A DNA stretch of 64,000 nucleotides. Origin: JABWAN01 sp041918175. Lineage in GTDB: Bacteria > Zhuqueibacterota > Zhuqueibacteria > Zhuqueibacterales > Zhuqueibacteraceae. The notes below the pieces were generated by a model. That model did not search any database. It saw only the letters and a program-made list of their open reading frames with translations, and had not been told where the DNA came from. Positions 41,145 through 49,956 of the stretch are shown here, in pieces. The position numbers and the translations under genes were made by a program. The stretch spans positions 131,394-195,393 of the forward strand of contig JAYRWE010000062.1 in the NCBI GenBank assembly GCA_041918175.1, in the 5' to 3' direction. The stretch's first letter is position 1; the number at the start of each line of letters is the position of its first letter.

Positions 41145-41534
41145 ATGAACACACATCGAGTAATCCGCTCATGGCGCGAAAGCGCTGACAAAGATTGGGA
41201 AGTCGCGCAAAGCTTGTTCAAATTGAAGCATTATGCGTACTCCCTCTTCTTTTGTCATCTCGTTGTGGAGAAACTTCTCAAGGCGTTGGCTGTTCAAAAA
41301 ACAAATGAACACCCGCCGACGATTCACAACTTGACGAAATTAGCGCGGTTGGCTGGCCTGAAACCTACGGTCGCGCAGCGAGAAAACTTGAAAATCATTA
41401 CCGGCTTCAATATCAAGGCTCGCTATGACGACGTTAAACAGAGCTTTTATAAGCAGGCAACGCGGGATTTTGCCGGAGAATACTTGAAGATTACGAAGGA
41501 GATTTGTTCATGGCTAAAAGAAAACTTTCAATGA
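41145..41534 (+). CDS. HEPN-domain protein (toxin-like partner of MNT)
   Basis: A helical protein of 130 residues of the HEPN family (SWRESADKDWEVAQSLFKLK; YSLFFCHLVVEKLLKALAVQ; FNIKARYDDVK). HEPN proteins paired with MNT nucleotidyltransferases are often RNases. The canonical R-x(4-6)-H catalytic motif is not obvious here, so it may be a non-catalytic or diverged member. Two ATGs are possible (41142 and 41145). The 3-prime end overlaps the MNT gene by 25 bases. The DNA is AT-richer than preT and preA on either side. Confidence 0.8.
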   Translation: MNTHRVIRSWRESADKDWEVAQSLFKLKHYAYSLFFCHLVVEKLLKALAVQKTNEHPPTIHNLTKLARLAGLKPTVAQRENLKIITGFNIKARYDDVKQSFYKQATRDFAGEYLKITKEICSWLKENFQ

Positions 41535-41890
41535 AAGAAGTTCGCCATCACGCGCAATCGTATGTGGAATTACTTCAGAATGAAGCTCTTCGAATTGAGC
41601 GAGTTTTTTTGTTTGGCTCTTATGTGAAAGGAAAAGCTCATCCCTGGAGCGATATAGATGTTTGTGTGATCTCTCCGAAGTTTCGCGATCGCTGCCACGC
41701 AATAGATTATCTCTGGCATAGATTGCGCGATGAAGACATTGATCACGGTATCGAGCCCGTCGGCTTCAATCCCAAAGATTTTGTCGATGAAGATCCGCTG
41801 GCGTGGGAGATCAAGCGCACGGGAATCGAGATTTGGCCGAAAGGAGGCAAGAAGTTTGTGTCACGCGCTAGCATGAAAAAGAAAAAATGA
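41510..41890 (+). CDS. MNT-type minimal nucleotidyltransferase (antitoxin-like)
   Basis: A protein of 126 residues. The nucleotidyltransferase signature G-S-x(10)-D-x-D is complete: FGSYVKGKAHPWSDIDVCVI. Family knowledge: MntA-type proteins neutralise HEPN toxins, in studied cases by AMPylating them. The C-terminus is lysine-rich. ATG 41510 overlaps the end of the HEPN gene, which implies coupled translation. The gene order (HEPN then MNT) and overlap are typical of this toxin-antitoxin class. Confidence 0.85.
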   Translation: MAKRKLSMKEVRHHAQSYVELLQNEALRIERVFLFGSYVKGKAHPWSDIDVCVISPKFRDRCHAIDYLWHRLRDEDIDHGIEPVGFNPKDFVDEDPLAWEIKRTGIEIWPKGGKKFVSRASMKKKK

Positions 41891-41941
41891 GGCCATTGGT
41901 TTTCAATGCAAAAGGCTTTGCCCTCAAATGGAAGCCGTTTT

Positions 41942-42277
41942 ATGATCTTCGACAAAGTTATTGCTACGATTACATCTCATAATGGAATCCCCATTCGCCT
42001 AACGAGGAAGCAATGGCTTCATATTATCGAGTCTCATGACTACATGGCCGGCAACCGTGATAAAATTCTCGAAGCCATTCATGAGCCGGATTATATCGTT
42101 GCAGGTGACGGAGGCGAACTCATTGCGCTCAAGCATTATTCAAAAACCAATATCTCAGAAAAATTCTGCGCGGTGATATACAGGGAATTGGACTTCGATG
42201 GATTTGTCATCACCGCGTTTCTGACTTCAAAGCCTGAAAAAATTCTTGTCAAAGGAATCTTATGGAAACGAGTTTAG
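41942..42277 (+). CDS. Small nuclease-like protein paired with DUF2283 (putative toxin)
   Basis: A protein of 111 residues: MIFDKVIATITSHNGIPIRL, then WLHIIESHDYMAGNRDKILE and AVIYRELDFDGFVITAFLTS. The pattern (H-I-x-x-x-H-x-x-M, a central beta sheet, a late V-I-T-A-F strand) matches small BECR/RelE-like nuclease families that are encoded beside DUF2283 genes. ATG 41942 was chosen because GGAAG lies seven bases upstream; ATG 41906 is an alternative. The gene overlaps the DUF2283 gene by 16 bases. The catalytic role is inferred from the pairing. Confidence 0.6.
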   Translation: MIFDKVIATITSHNGIPIRLTRKQWLHIIESHDYMAGNRDKILEAIHEPDYIVAGDGGELIALKHYSKTNISEKFCAVIYRELDFDGFVITAFLTSKPEKILVKGILWKRV

Positions 42278-42492
42278 CAATCGATCCTACCAGCATTCCA
42301 CATTTACTGAAAATCAAGAAGTGGCCATATTGGGTGGACTATGATGAAGACACGGATACGCTCTATCTGAGTTTTCGCAAACCACAGGCTGCCAACGACA
42401 GCGTGATGGAAGAAAGTCTTATTTATCATTACGACGACAAAGAATTGGTCGGAGTCACGATTCTACACGCATCAGAATTTTCACTCTCATGA
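42262..42492 (+). CDS. DUF2283 protein (antitoxin-like)
   Basis: A protein of 76 residues with the DUF2283 core WVDYDEDTDTLYLSFRKPQA and IYHYDDKELVGVTILHASEF. DUF2283 genes recur next to small nuclease-like genes, which suggests an antitoxin role. It overlaps the preceding gene and ends nine bases before preA starts, so this pair is embedded tightly in the pyrimidine operon. Confidence 0.8.
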   Translation: METSLAIDPTSIPHLLKIKKWPYWVDYDEDTDTLYLSFRKPQAANDSVMEESLIYHYDDKELVGVTILHASEFSLS

Positions 42493-42501
42493 GGTATCAC
42501 T

Positions 42502-43797
42502 ATGCCCGATCTGTCCATAAACTTCTGCGGCATCAAATCTCCCAATCCGTTTTGGCTCGCTTCCGCGCCGCCGACGAACAGTGGCTATCAAATCGCCCGC
42601 GCGTTTGACGCGGGTTGGGGCGGCGCCGTGTGGAAAACCATTGGCGAGACCATCGTCAACGTGAGCAGCCGTTACTCTGCAGTGCATTATGCCAATCAAA
42701 AAGTGATGGGTTTGAACAATATCGAACTCATCACAGACCGCTCGCTCGAAGAAAATTTGCGCGAGATTCGCGACATTAAAAAGCGTTATCCCAACAACGC
42801 GCTCATCGTTTCGTTAATGGTCGAATCGAAACGCGAAACGTGGCATGATCTCGTCAAACGCACGGAAGACACGGGCTGCGACGGGCTCGAACTCAACTTC
42901 GGTTGTCCCCATGGCATGAGCGAGCGCGGCATGGGTTCCGCGGTCGGACAAGTTCCCGACTATGCTTGTCAAATCACGGAGTGGGTGAAAGAGGTTGCGA
43001 CCACGCCGGTGATGATCAAGCTCACGCCGAACATCACGGACATTCGCTATATCGCGCGCGCCGCGGTTCGCGGCGGCGCGGATGCGCTCTCGATGATCAA
43101 CACCATCAACTCGATAACGAGCGTCGATCTCGATACGCTCGTGCCTCGTCCGGCGGTGCGCGGCCTCACTTCGCACGGCGGCTATTGCGGGCCGGCAGTG
43201 AAACCCATCGCGCTCAACATGGTGCATTCAGTGGCGGCGGATGCGGACATGCCGCGACGTGTGCCGATTAGCGGCATTGGCGGCATTCAAAGTTGGAGCG
43301 ATGCGACCGAGTTTATGTTGCTCGGCGCGACCAGCGTGCAGGTTTGCACCGCGGTGATGCACTACGGCTTTCGCATCGTCGAAGGCATGATCGAAGGCAT
43401 GGAAAATTGGATGCGCGAAAAAGGTTTTGCGACGACGACGGACTTCATCGGCAAGTCAGTGCAGCGCGTGACCGATTGGGGCAATCTTGATTTGAATTAC
43501 GTCATCAAAGCGAACATCGATCAACAAACGTGCATTCATTGCGGCTTGTGCTATATTGCCTGCGAAGACGGCTGTCATCAAAGTATTCGCATGGAGCAAC
43601 GCAATGGCGCAAACTTTTTTGAAGTGAAAGAAGAAAGCTGCGTGGGTTGCAATATGTGCAGCATCGTGTGTCCGGTGGAAGGCTGCATCACGATGGTCGA
43701 TAAGACCAACGGCAAGCCGGAGATGTCGTGGAATCAATATCAAAAATTGCTGTCCGAAGGGAAGATCGCGCCGATTCAGCCGCCGGTACACGCTTAA
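42502..43797 (+). CDS. preA: Dihydropyrimidine dehydrogenase subunit PreA
   Basis: A protein of 431 residues; the FMN subunit that reduces uracil or thymine. The N-terminal barrel is like dihydroorotate dehydrogenase (PNPFWLASAPPTNSGYQIAR; GWGGAVWKTIG). The active-site loop FGCPHGMSERGMGSAVGQ closely matches dihydropyrimidine dehydrogenases, including the catalytic cysteine. Two [4Fe-4S] motifs close the protein: CIHCGLCYIACEDGCHQS and CVGCNMCSIVCPVEGC. With PreT it forms the NAD-dependent enzyme, and the dihydropyrimidinase gene upstream uses its product. Confidence 0.95.
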   Translation: MPDLSINFCGIKSPNPFWLASAPPTNSGYQIARAFDAGWGGAVWKTIGETIVNVSSRYSAVHYANQKVMGLNNIELITDRSLEENLREIRDIKKRYPNNALIVSLMVESKRETWHDLVKRTEDTGCDGLELNFGCPHGMSERGMGSAVGQVPDYACQITEWVKEVATTPVMIKLTPNITDIRYIARAAVRGGADALSMINTINSITSVDLDTLVPRPAVRGLTSHGGYCGPAVKPIALNMVHSVAADADMPRRVPISGIGGIQSWSDATEFMLLGATSVQVCTAVMHYGFRIVEGMIEGMENWMREKGFATTTDFIGKSVQRVTDWGNLDLNYVIKANIDQQTCIHCGLCYIACEDGCHQSIRMEQRNGANFFEVKEESCVGCNMCSIVCPVEGCITMVDKTNGKPEMSWNQYQKLLSEGKIAPIQPPVHA

Positions 43798-43830
43798 GGC
43801 AAGGAGCCAAAAAAGAAAAAGAGCCAATGA
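43798..43830 (+). repeat. Family I repeat (GGCAAGGAGCCAAAA)
   Basis: GGCAAGGAGCCAAAA is followed by AAGAAAAAGAGCCAAT. The reverse complement, with one small insertion, occurs at 51333-51371, where it encodes a signal-peptide core. Confidence 0.65.
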
Positions 43831-43855
43831 GCCAAAAAAGGATTGAGGAGATTGA

Positions 43856-44365
43856 ATGAATCGTCAAAAGATCGCAATGACGTTGGAAGTTTTGGAGAGC
43901 AGTCGCAAACCGCTCTTTTTGGTGTTGGAAGGAATTGCGCCGGAGCAGTTGAATTGGAAGCCCGCGCCGGAGTCGCGCAGCATCGGTGAGATCATGCGGC
44001 ATTTGATTCGCGTGGATGCATGGTATTTGAAACGCCTCGGCGTGACGCCGGTGGTGAGCGATGCGAAGTCCGGAACGCGCGAGGAGTTTGTCGAGAATAT
44101 GCAGAAGATTCAGCAGCAGATTAAAGAAGTCGTGGCCGCCTGCGCGAGCGATGACGAATTGCACGTTGAGCGCGTTTCGCTCGACGGAAAGGATAAAGAA
44201 AAACTCGGCGTCGCGGTGATTCACATTGCGCAGCACTATCTTTATCATCTTGCGCAGATCATTTACCTGCGCCGCGGCCAAGATCGCAATTGGCCTTCGC
44301 CGAATAAAGAGTGGGAGGAGGCAACGTATGTTATCGGAGATCACTTGCTCGATTTGAAAGCATAA
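43856..44365 (+). CDS. DinB-family protein
   Basis: A four-helix bundle protein of 169 residues. The DinB features are IAPEQLNWKPAPESRSIGEI, the first metal histidine in MRHLIRVDAWYLKRLG and the His pair region HIAQHYLYHLAQIIYLRRG. DinB/YfiT-like proteins are metal-dependent, often thiol S-transferases, or of unknown function. It follows preA by 58 bases, but no pathway link is evident. Confidence 0.82.
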   Translation: MNRQKIAMTLEVLESSRKPLFLVLEGIAPEQLNWKPAPESRSIGEIMRHLIRVDAWYLKRLGVTPVVSDAKSGTREEFVENMQKIQQQIKEVVAACASDDELHVERVSLDGKDKEKLGVAVIHIAQHYLYHLAQIIYLRRGQDRNWPSPNKEWEEATYVIGDHLLDLKA

Positions 44366-44408
44366 ACGCATGACAAGGAGCGATTGAATAAATCCGGAAG
44401 GTAATTTT

Positions 44409-45035
44409 GTGACTTCTCTATTTGTACAACCTGCAAAACCTGTTTCGCGGGCCATTGCGGAAAAGATCAAGAAGCTCGTTCAAGTAGCGAATGAACTTCC
44501 AGCGAGCAGAGGTTTCAACATAACTCGCTTGACGGTCATCAAAAGTTTGTGCAAGGAGATTGAAACCGCCTCCTCTTTTGTGATGTATCTATCCCAATTA
44601 ACCAAAGAGAGAATGGACAAAGAAAAAAGGCCTGATTACATTCCTAAAAATAAATGGCTGCAACATAAAGAATTAGTCAATGAAGCGGTTTTAATGATGG
44701 GCGACTATGTCGTTCAACGGAAAACCGAAGGTCGCAAAACTGCTGTGCAAGAAACCCTGTCTCGAATGAGACAATTGCAAAATGAGTATAGAAGGCACAA
44801 GTGGGGGCACGTTCGTATTATTGAAAGCTCGGAGACTCTGTTGGTTGAAAAGGCGCTGGAATGCATTCTCTCCGAGAGTGAGTGCTCGTTTTGGGCTTAT
44901 CAAGTAGCGCGAGAGTACGCGGAGAGATATAATTCCTCGTATGGCACAGGCTTGATTCCGGAATCAGCGCCATTTATGAATGATATCGTGGCTTTTTGGA
45001 TTCGGTATTACGGCCTTGATCTCGCAAAGTTGTGA
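44409..45035 (+). CDS. Hypothetical protein
   Basis: I do not recognise this 208-residue protein. It is largely helical with basic patches (AIAEKIKKLVQVANELPASR; HKELVNEAVLMMGDYVVQRK; MRQLQNEYRRHKWGHVRIIE), with no signal peptide or membrane segment. The DNA is AT-rich relative to neighbours, suggesting recent acquisition. GTG 44409 has GGAAGG upstream. Its stop overlaps a possible GTG of the first Uma2 gene. Confidence 0.6.
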   Translation: MTSLFVQPAKPVSRAIAEKIKKLVQVANELPASRGFNITRLTVIKSLCKEIETASSFVMYLSQLTKERMDKEKRPDYIPKNKWLQHKELVNEAVLMMGDYVVQRKTEGRKTAVQETLSRMRQLQNEYRRHKWGHVRIIESSETLLVEKALECILSESECSFWAYQVAREYAERYNSSYGTGLIPESAPFMNDIVAFWIRYYGLDLAKL

Positions 45036-45058
45036 ATCCTTATTATGAGGCAAAGAAA

Positions 45059-45703
45059 ATGATTGTGCCTAGTGTGCAAACGGTACCGCCGCGACGTACT
45101 CCTCGGAAAGAGTATCTTCCAGAATCGGATGGGAAGCCTATGGCAGAGACCGACATTCATTTAAATCTTCTGATTGCGTTGCGCCATGCGTTGAAGCAGT
45201 ATTTTCGCGCGCGCAACGACGTCTACGTGAGCGGCAACATTTTTCTCTATTATCGCGATACCGATGGCCACCGCAAAAACGTGTCGCCGGATATTTTGGT
45301 CGCCTTCGGTATCGAGAAGAAAGAACGCCGCATCTATAAACTTGAAGATGAGGGCAAAGCGCCGGATGTTGTGATCGAACTGATCTCCGCCGAAACCAAA
45401 GACAAAGATTTGGGAGAAAAGCGATACATCTATGCCACGTTAGGCGTGCGCGAGTATTTCATCTTCGACCCGTTGCATGAAACCATGGAACCTGTTTTAC
45501 GCGGCTATCGGCTCGCCGAAGGGGAATACACTCCCATCATCGGAACACGAATGTTGAGCCAAATGCTCGGCTTGGAACTTCGTGTGGAAGATAGAACGCT
45601 GCGGCTTTATGATCCCCAAACCGGCGTGCGTTTGCTCACGCCGGAAGAGGCAGAAGCAGAAGTCGTGCGCCTGCGCGAAGAGCTCGCCATGCTGCGCGGA
45701 TAA
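45059..45703 (+). CDS. Uma2-family putative endonuclease, copy 1
   Basis: A protein of 214 residues of the Uma2 (DUF820) family, PD-(D/E)XK-like nucleases. The core is VSPDILVAFGIEKKERRIYK, then APDVVIELISAETKDKDLGE and RYIYATLGVREYFIFDPL, giving the D...E-x(n)-K pattern. The C-terminus is a short coiled segment (EAEAEVVRLREELAMLRG). ATG 45059 follows GAGG; GTG 45032 overlapping the previous stop is an alternative. It is the first of three tandem paralogues. Confidence 0.85.
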   Translation: MIVPSVQTVPPRRTPRKEYLPESDGKPMAETDIHLNLLIALRHALKQYFRARNDVYVSGNIFLYYRDTDGHRKNVSPDILVAFGIEKKERRIYKLEDEGKAPDVVIELISAETKDKDLGEKRYIYATLGVREYFIFDPLHETMEPVLRGYRLAEGEYTPIIGTRMLSQMLGLELRVEDRTLRLYDPQTGVRLLTPEEAEAEVVRLREELAMLRG

Positions 45704-45733
45704 CGATTCGATTTTGAACCTGATGAGGTGAAT

Positions 45734-46507
45734 ATGGCATTAGCCCACATACCCACAACCTTGCCGCAGCGACGTGTTTACCGGAAGGAATATCTTCCAG
45801 AATCGGATGGGAAGCCTATGGCAGAGACCGACGTTCATCTAAATCTCTTGATCGCATTGCGCCATGCTTTGAAACAGTATTTTCGCGCGCGGAGCGATGT
45901 CTATGTGAGCGGCAATATTTTTCTTTATTACCGTGATACCAAAGGGCGTCGTAAAAACGTTTCGCCGGATATTCTGGTTGTCTTTGGCGTCAACAAAAAA
46001 GAGCGCCGGATCTATAAACTTGAAGACGAGGGCAAAGCGCCGGATGTTGTGGTTGAATTGATCTCGACCGAGACCAAGGAAAAGGATCTGGGCGAGAGAC
46101 GTTATATCTATGCTGCGCTCGGTGTGAAGGAATATTATATCTTCGATCCCTTGCACGAAACGCTCCAGCCCGCGTTGCGCGGCTATCAGCTTGTGGAAGG
46201 TGAGTATATGCTGATGGCGGGCACAAGTTTGTTGAGCCAGGCCATGGGTTTGGAATTGCGCGAGGAGGAAGGCACGCTGCGGCTTTATGATCCTCTAACG
46301 GGCATGCGCTTGCTCACACCGGATGAAGCAGAAGCCGCACGCGATGAATCAGAAGTCGCACGCAGTAAAGCCGAAATCGCACGGCGTGCAGCAGAAACGG
46401 CAAGGCGTGCCGCAGAAGAAAGAGCGACGAATGAAACGGCGCAACGACAAGCTGTCGAGGCGGAACTCGCGCGTTTGCGCGAAGAACTCGTTAAGCTGCG
46501 CGGATAA
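45734..46507 (+). CDS. Uma2-family putative endonuclease, copy 2 (long tail)
   Basis: A protein of 257 residues, closely similar to copies 1 and 3 across the nuclease domain (ESDGKPMAETDVHLNLLIAL; NVSPDILVVFGVNKKERRIY). It differs by a longer C-terminal coiled coil with a tandem A-R-x-x-A-E motif (ESEVARSKAEIARRAAETAR). GAGGTGAAT precedes the ATG. The leader and first codons are nearly identical to those of copy 3, so the duplication is recent. Confidence 0.85.
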   Translation: MALAHIPTTLPQRRVYRKEYLPESDGKPMAETDVHLNLLIALRHALKQYFRARSDVYVSGNIFLYYRDTKGRRKNVSPDILVVFGVNKKERRIYKLEDEGKAPDVVVELISTETKEKDLGERRYIYAALGVKEYYIFDPLHETLQPALRGYQLVEGEYMLMAGTSLLSQAMGLELREEEGTLRLYDPLTGMRLLTPDEAEAARDESEVARSKAEIARRAAETARRAAEERATNETAQRQAVEAELARLREELVKLRG

Positions 46508-46537
46508 CGACTCGATTTTGAACCTGATGAGGTGAAT

Positions 46538-47185
46538 ATGGCATTAGCCCACATACCCACAACCTTGCCGCCACGGCGAGTTTACCGGAAGGAGTATCTT
46601 CCAGAATCGGATGGGAAGCCTATGGCAGAAACCGATGTTCATCGCAGATTGCTTTTCGCTTTGGCGCATGCCTTAGAAACATATTTTCGCGCGCGCCATG
46701 ATGCTTATGTGAGCGGAAATATTTTTCTTTATTATCGGGATGACAAAGGCCATCGCAAAAACGTGTCGCCGGATATTTTAATTGCCTTCGGCGTCGAGAA
46801 AAAAGAACGGCGCATCTATAAACTTGAAGACGAGGGCAAAGCGCCGGATGTTGTGATCGAACTCATCTCTGCCGAGACCAAAGCAAAAGACCTCGGAGAG
46901 AAGCGTTACATCTACGCCACACTTGGCGTGGGCGAATACTACATCTTTGACCCGTTGCACGAAACCTTGCAGCCCTCGCTGCGCGGCTATCAGCTCGTTG
47001 ATGGCGAATATATGCCGATGATGGGCACGAGCTTGTTGAGCAAAGCAATGGGCTTGGAACTGCGCGCCGAGGAAGGCACGCTGCGCCTTTATGATCACAA
47101 AACCGGCGTGCGTTTGCTCACGCCGGAAGAGGCAGAAGCAGAAATCGTGCGTCTGCGCGAAGAGCTCGCGAAGCTGCGCGGATAA
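46538..47185 (+). CDS. Uma2-family putative endonuclease, copy 3
   Basis: A protein of 215 residues. The nuclease core matches the other two (ESDGKPMAETDVHRRLLFAL; NVSPDILIAFGVEKKERRIY; RYIYATLGVGEYYIFDPL). The 40-base intergenic leader ending in GATGAGGTGAATATGG is shared with copy 2. The short C-terminal tail is like copy 1, so copy 2 probably gained its coiled coil after duplication. Many genomes hold multiple Uma2 genes; their biological role is not established. Confidence 0.85.
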   Translation: MALAHIPTTLPPRRVYRKEYLPESDGKPMAETDVHRRLLFALAHALETYFRARHDAYVSGNIFLYYRDDKGHRKNVSPDILIAFGVEKKERRIYKLEDEGKAPDVVIELISAETKAKDLGEKRYIYATLGVGEYYIFDPLHETLQPSLRGYQLVDGEYMPMMGTSLLSKAMGLELRAEEGTLRLYDHKTGVRLLTPEEAEAEIVRLREELAKLRG

Positions 47186-47310
47186 TCTTTTCGCAACGAA
47201 ATTGGAATAAAACAAAAACGAGAAGCCTGCCGCTTTGATACAAAATATGCAAGCCCCTCGTTGCGCATGCAATGATAAGATTTTTGCGGAGAAAATAAAT
47301 TGTTTCCGGC

Positions 47311-49674
47311 TTAACGAATCAAATTCATCCTCCGCGTTTGTGTATTCTCTCCCGCCAGCATCCTGCAAAGGTAAATGCCACTCGCCACCGCAAGCCCGCG
47401 ATTATCCTTCCCATCCCACACCACTGTGTGCCTTCCGATTTCGTATTGCGCATCAACCAACGTTCGCACTTCCTGGCCGAGCGCGTTGAAGATTTTCAAT
47501 TGCACGTGCTCCGCGGTTGGAATTTGGAAGCGAATGTTCGTCGTCGGATTGAACGGATTCGGATAGTTCTGCTCCAACATGAAAGCTTGGGGCGGCGTCG
47601 CGGCAACGTCGTCATCGCTGCGTACTTTATGAATCGGCGCGCCGGCAGGAATGGGGCCGACGTGGAACGGCCGCATCATCTCGTTGTCCTCGTGCTCGAC
47701 GATGTGGCAGTGCCAAACATAAAAGCCAGGCAAGTCAAACTTTGCTTTAATGCGCGTGATCTCATCGGGATATGCAATCACCGTGTCCTTGTAGCCGGTT
47801 TCCCAAGCTTCAGGCCCGCGCACGAAGCCGGTGGTTTTGTTCTCCCGATTGACCACTTGGAATTGCACTTGATGCACGTGAATGGGATGGGCATCGACCG
47901 TGAAGTTGTTGATCTCCCACGTTTCCGTATCGCCGAGGCCGGGGTTCTCCGAAATGTTGTCCATCCACAAAAGTGGCTGTCCTGTGCCATCGGGATTCAC
48001 CGTGCCCAACACTGCCGAGGTTGGGCCAAACGGTTCGCCGTTCGCACAGTCCAACACGATATTGCCGTTCTCTTCCGCAACGCGTACGCTCATTGACATT
48101 TGTTCGTTCAAAGAGAGTTGCCGCGTGGTGACCGGAGCGCCGAGCGCAGTCACCGCGGGCAGACCGAGACTCATGGCGGGCGTGCTCTTGTCAATGCTCG
48201 TGGAAGCGATCACGCGGAATTGCATCACTTGGCCAGTCGTCGCAGGATCGGCAGAGGTGAAATCCATGCCCGGGAGGCCGCCGCCAAAAGGCTCATCGGG
48301 ACCGAGGTTGAGCAGAATTATCTCGGTGTTGATCGGCACGTTGGTGAAATCGACGATGACGTCGGCACGTTCTGCGGGAGACATGAGCAGTTCATTGAGC
48401 TGCACCGGCCCAGGCAAAAAGCCGCCTTCGGTGCCGATTTGATAAAACGGCAAGCCGTTGTCCATTTTCAAAATCAGGAAGCGCGAATTGCAGCCATTCA
48501 AAATGCGGAAGCGATAACGCCGCTGCTCGACTTCCAAATAGGGCCACGACTGACCGTTGACCACCATCGTGTTGCCGAAAAATTCTGGATTCCAAATGGG
48601 CGAAACGTCACTGTGCATGTTGTCACACGCCATGTCGGGAATAAACGGAATCTGAAGCTGCGCCAGATCAAGCCCTTCGAAGAACGCGCGATTGTCGGGA
48701 TAAAAGAGCGAGCCGTCGGCATTGAACGCGCGATCTTGAATCGCAAGCGGGATTTCATAAAACGTTCCGAAAGGATTCGAACCGGCGACCGGCGCCGGGC
48801 CAGGCAAACGACCGGTGATTGCATCATCCGGTCCACCGCGCAGTAGATAAAACCCCGCGGGGCCGGCATAAACATTCGCGCGCGTCATGCCGAGCGTGTG
48901 ATCATGATACCACAGCGTGCTCGCGCGCTGATTGTTGAGATAGATGAAGGTCGCCTTGCCCGGTCCCCAATAGTTGGGAAAATTATTGAGACGATATTTC
49001 TGCACAAAGTAATCATAGAACGTGCCCGTGCGCGCATAACCTGCGGGAATGTTGTTCGCATTGGGCAAGTACCAGGCTTCTGCATAGCCGTCACTCTCCT
49101 CGGTTGCATGCGCGCCATGCACGTGTGTGACAATAGGCACCGGGCCAGTGTAAGGCGCGGGATCGTGGCCGTGCATATCGCGGCCCAGGTTACCGCCCGC
49201 CGGATTCGCCCAATGCAGCGTTTGATCCACGGGTAAGAGGTGCGGCAGATAATTGCCGTTGCTGTCGACCAGTCCGTTGACCCATTTCACCGCAGTGGGT
49301 TTGAGCCATTTGTTTTCCAGGGTGAATGCCGGATAGAAATACTGGCCGCCTTGTGCAACAGTTCTGGGATCATCCGCCGGACCGTAGCTCCACACCGTTG
49401 TCATGGGATAGCCCGAGGGCAGAATCTGTTGTTGAAATTGTCGCACCGCGAGTTCGTAATACTGAACTTTGACAACGCCTCTAAAAGTGATTTGCGCTTT
49501 GCGGGCGAAGGCTGGTGGTTTGACCAAAGGCGAGACATACTTGGGCAAAACGGTTGGATCCAACGAGCCGCCGGGAATCGCGGCATAAAGTTGCTTTGTG
49601 CCCGACCATTTCCACGGAAGGAAAAGGCCAGCGCCGGCGAGACCGGTGATTTTAAGAAAGTCACGTCGCTCCAT
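47311..49674 (-). CDS. Tat-exported multicopper oxidase with FlgD-like C-terminal tail
   Basis: A protein of 787 residues. The Tat signal MERRDFLKITGLAGAGLFLP opens the protein. The copper ligands are all present: VTHVHGAH, WYHDHTLG, HPIHVHQVQF and HCHIVEHEDNEMM, so it is a three-domain oxidase (bilirubin oxidase/CotA-like) with a type 1 Cys and axial Met. The last 85 residues are a FlgD-like Ig tail (LEQNYPNPFNPTTNIRFQ; WDGKDNRGLAVASGIYLCRM), used by FCB bacteria for sorting to the surface or outside. Substrate could be phenols, metals or nitrogen oxides. ATG 49674 has GAGG upstream. It is divergent from the ureidopropionase-like gene. Confidence 0.92.
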   Translation of the reverse strand: MERRDFLKITGLAGAGLFLPWKWSGTKQLYAAIPGGSLDPTVLPKYVSPLVKPPAFARKAQITFRGVVKVQYYELAVRQFQQQILPSGYPMTTVWSYGPADDPRTVAQGGQYFYPAFTLENKWLKPTAVKWVNGLVDSNGNYLPHLLPVDQTLHWANPAGGNLGRDMHGHDPAPYTGPVPIVTHVHGAHATEESDGYAEAWYLPNANNIPAGYARTGTFYDYFVQKYRLNNFPNYWGPGKATFIYLNNQRASTLWYHDHTLGMTRANVYAGPAGFYLLRGGPDDAITGRLPGPAPVAGSNPFGTFYEIPLAIQDRAFNADGSLFYPDNRAFFEGLDLAQLQIPFIPDMACDNMHSDVSPIWNPEFFGNTMVVNGQSWPYLEVEQRRYRFRILNGCNSRFLILKMDNGLPFYQIGTEGGFLPGPVQLNELLMSPAERADVIVDFTNVPINTEIILLNLGPDEPFGGGLPGMDFTSADPATTGQVMQFRVIASTSIDKSTPAMSLGLPAVTALGAPVTTRQLSLNEQMSMSVRVAEENGNIVLDCANGEPFGPTSAVLGTVNPDGTGQPLLWMDNISENPGLGDTETWEINNFTVDAHPIHVHQVQFQVVNRENKTTGFVRGPEAWETGYKDTVIAYPDEITRIKAKFDLPGFYVWHCHIVEHEDNEMMRPFHVGPIPAGAPIHKVRSDDDVAATPPQAFMLEQNYPNPFNPTTNIRFQIPTAEHVQLKIFNALGQEVRTLVDAQYEIGRHTVVWDGKDNRGLAVASGIYLCRMLAGENTQTRRMNLIR

Positions 49675-49798
49675 AGGACACCTCGTAGTTGTGATTAAAA
49701 GAAACCAAAGGCGCAAACTCTTCAACAACTAAAATGCCGCTGGCATGATCGCCGAATGTAAAATCTCAACGGGCTAATTCGATATTCTATAAAGCGGT

Positions 49799-49818
49799 AT
49801 TGTGCAGTGTAGCACAAT
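49799..49818. promoter_or_regulatory. Palindrome, candidate operator for the multicopper oxidase gene
   Basis: ATTGTGC and GCACAAT flank six bases. The palindrome lies 125 bases before the oxidase start and 110 bases before the opposite promoter, a plausible regulator site. No regulator gene is in the window, so the binding factor is unknown. Confidence 0.4.
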
Positions 49819-49927
49819 GCCTGCTTGCCCGCGTGCGCAAAAGTCCAATAAGTGAGAAAAATTGCGATGGCCGTTTGCAGTCTCGCGAATATCAGCCCGT
49901 CTCTCGAAATTTATTTCTTTGCTGGGC

Positions 49928-49956
49928 TTGCTTTTCCATCCCGCTGTGGCTATAAT
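49928..49956 (+). promoter_or_regulatory. Promoter for the beta-ureidopropionase-like gene
   Basis: TTGCTT (49928-49933), a 17-base spacer and TATAAT (49951-49956). It would give a leader of about 77 nt before GTG 50040. Confidence 0.65.
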
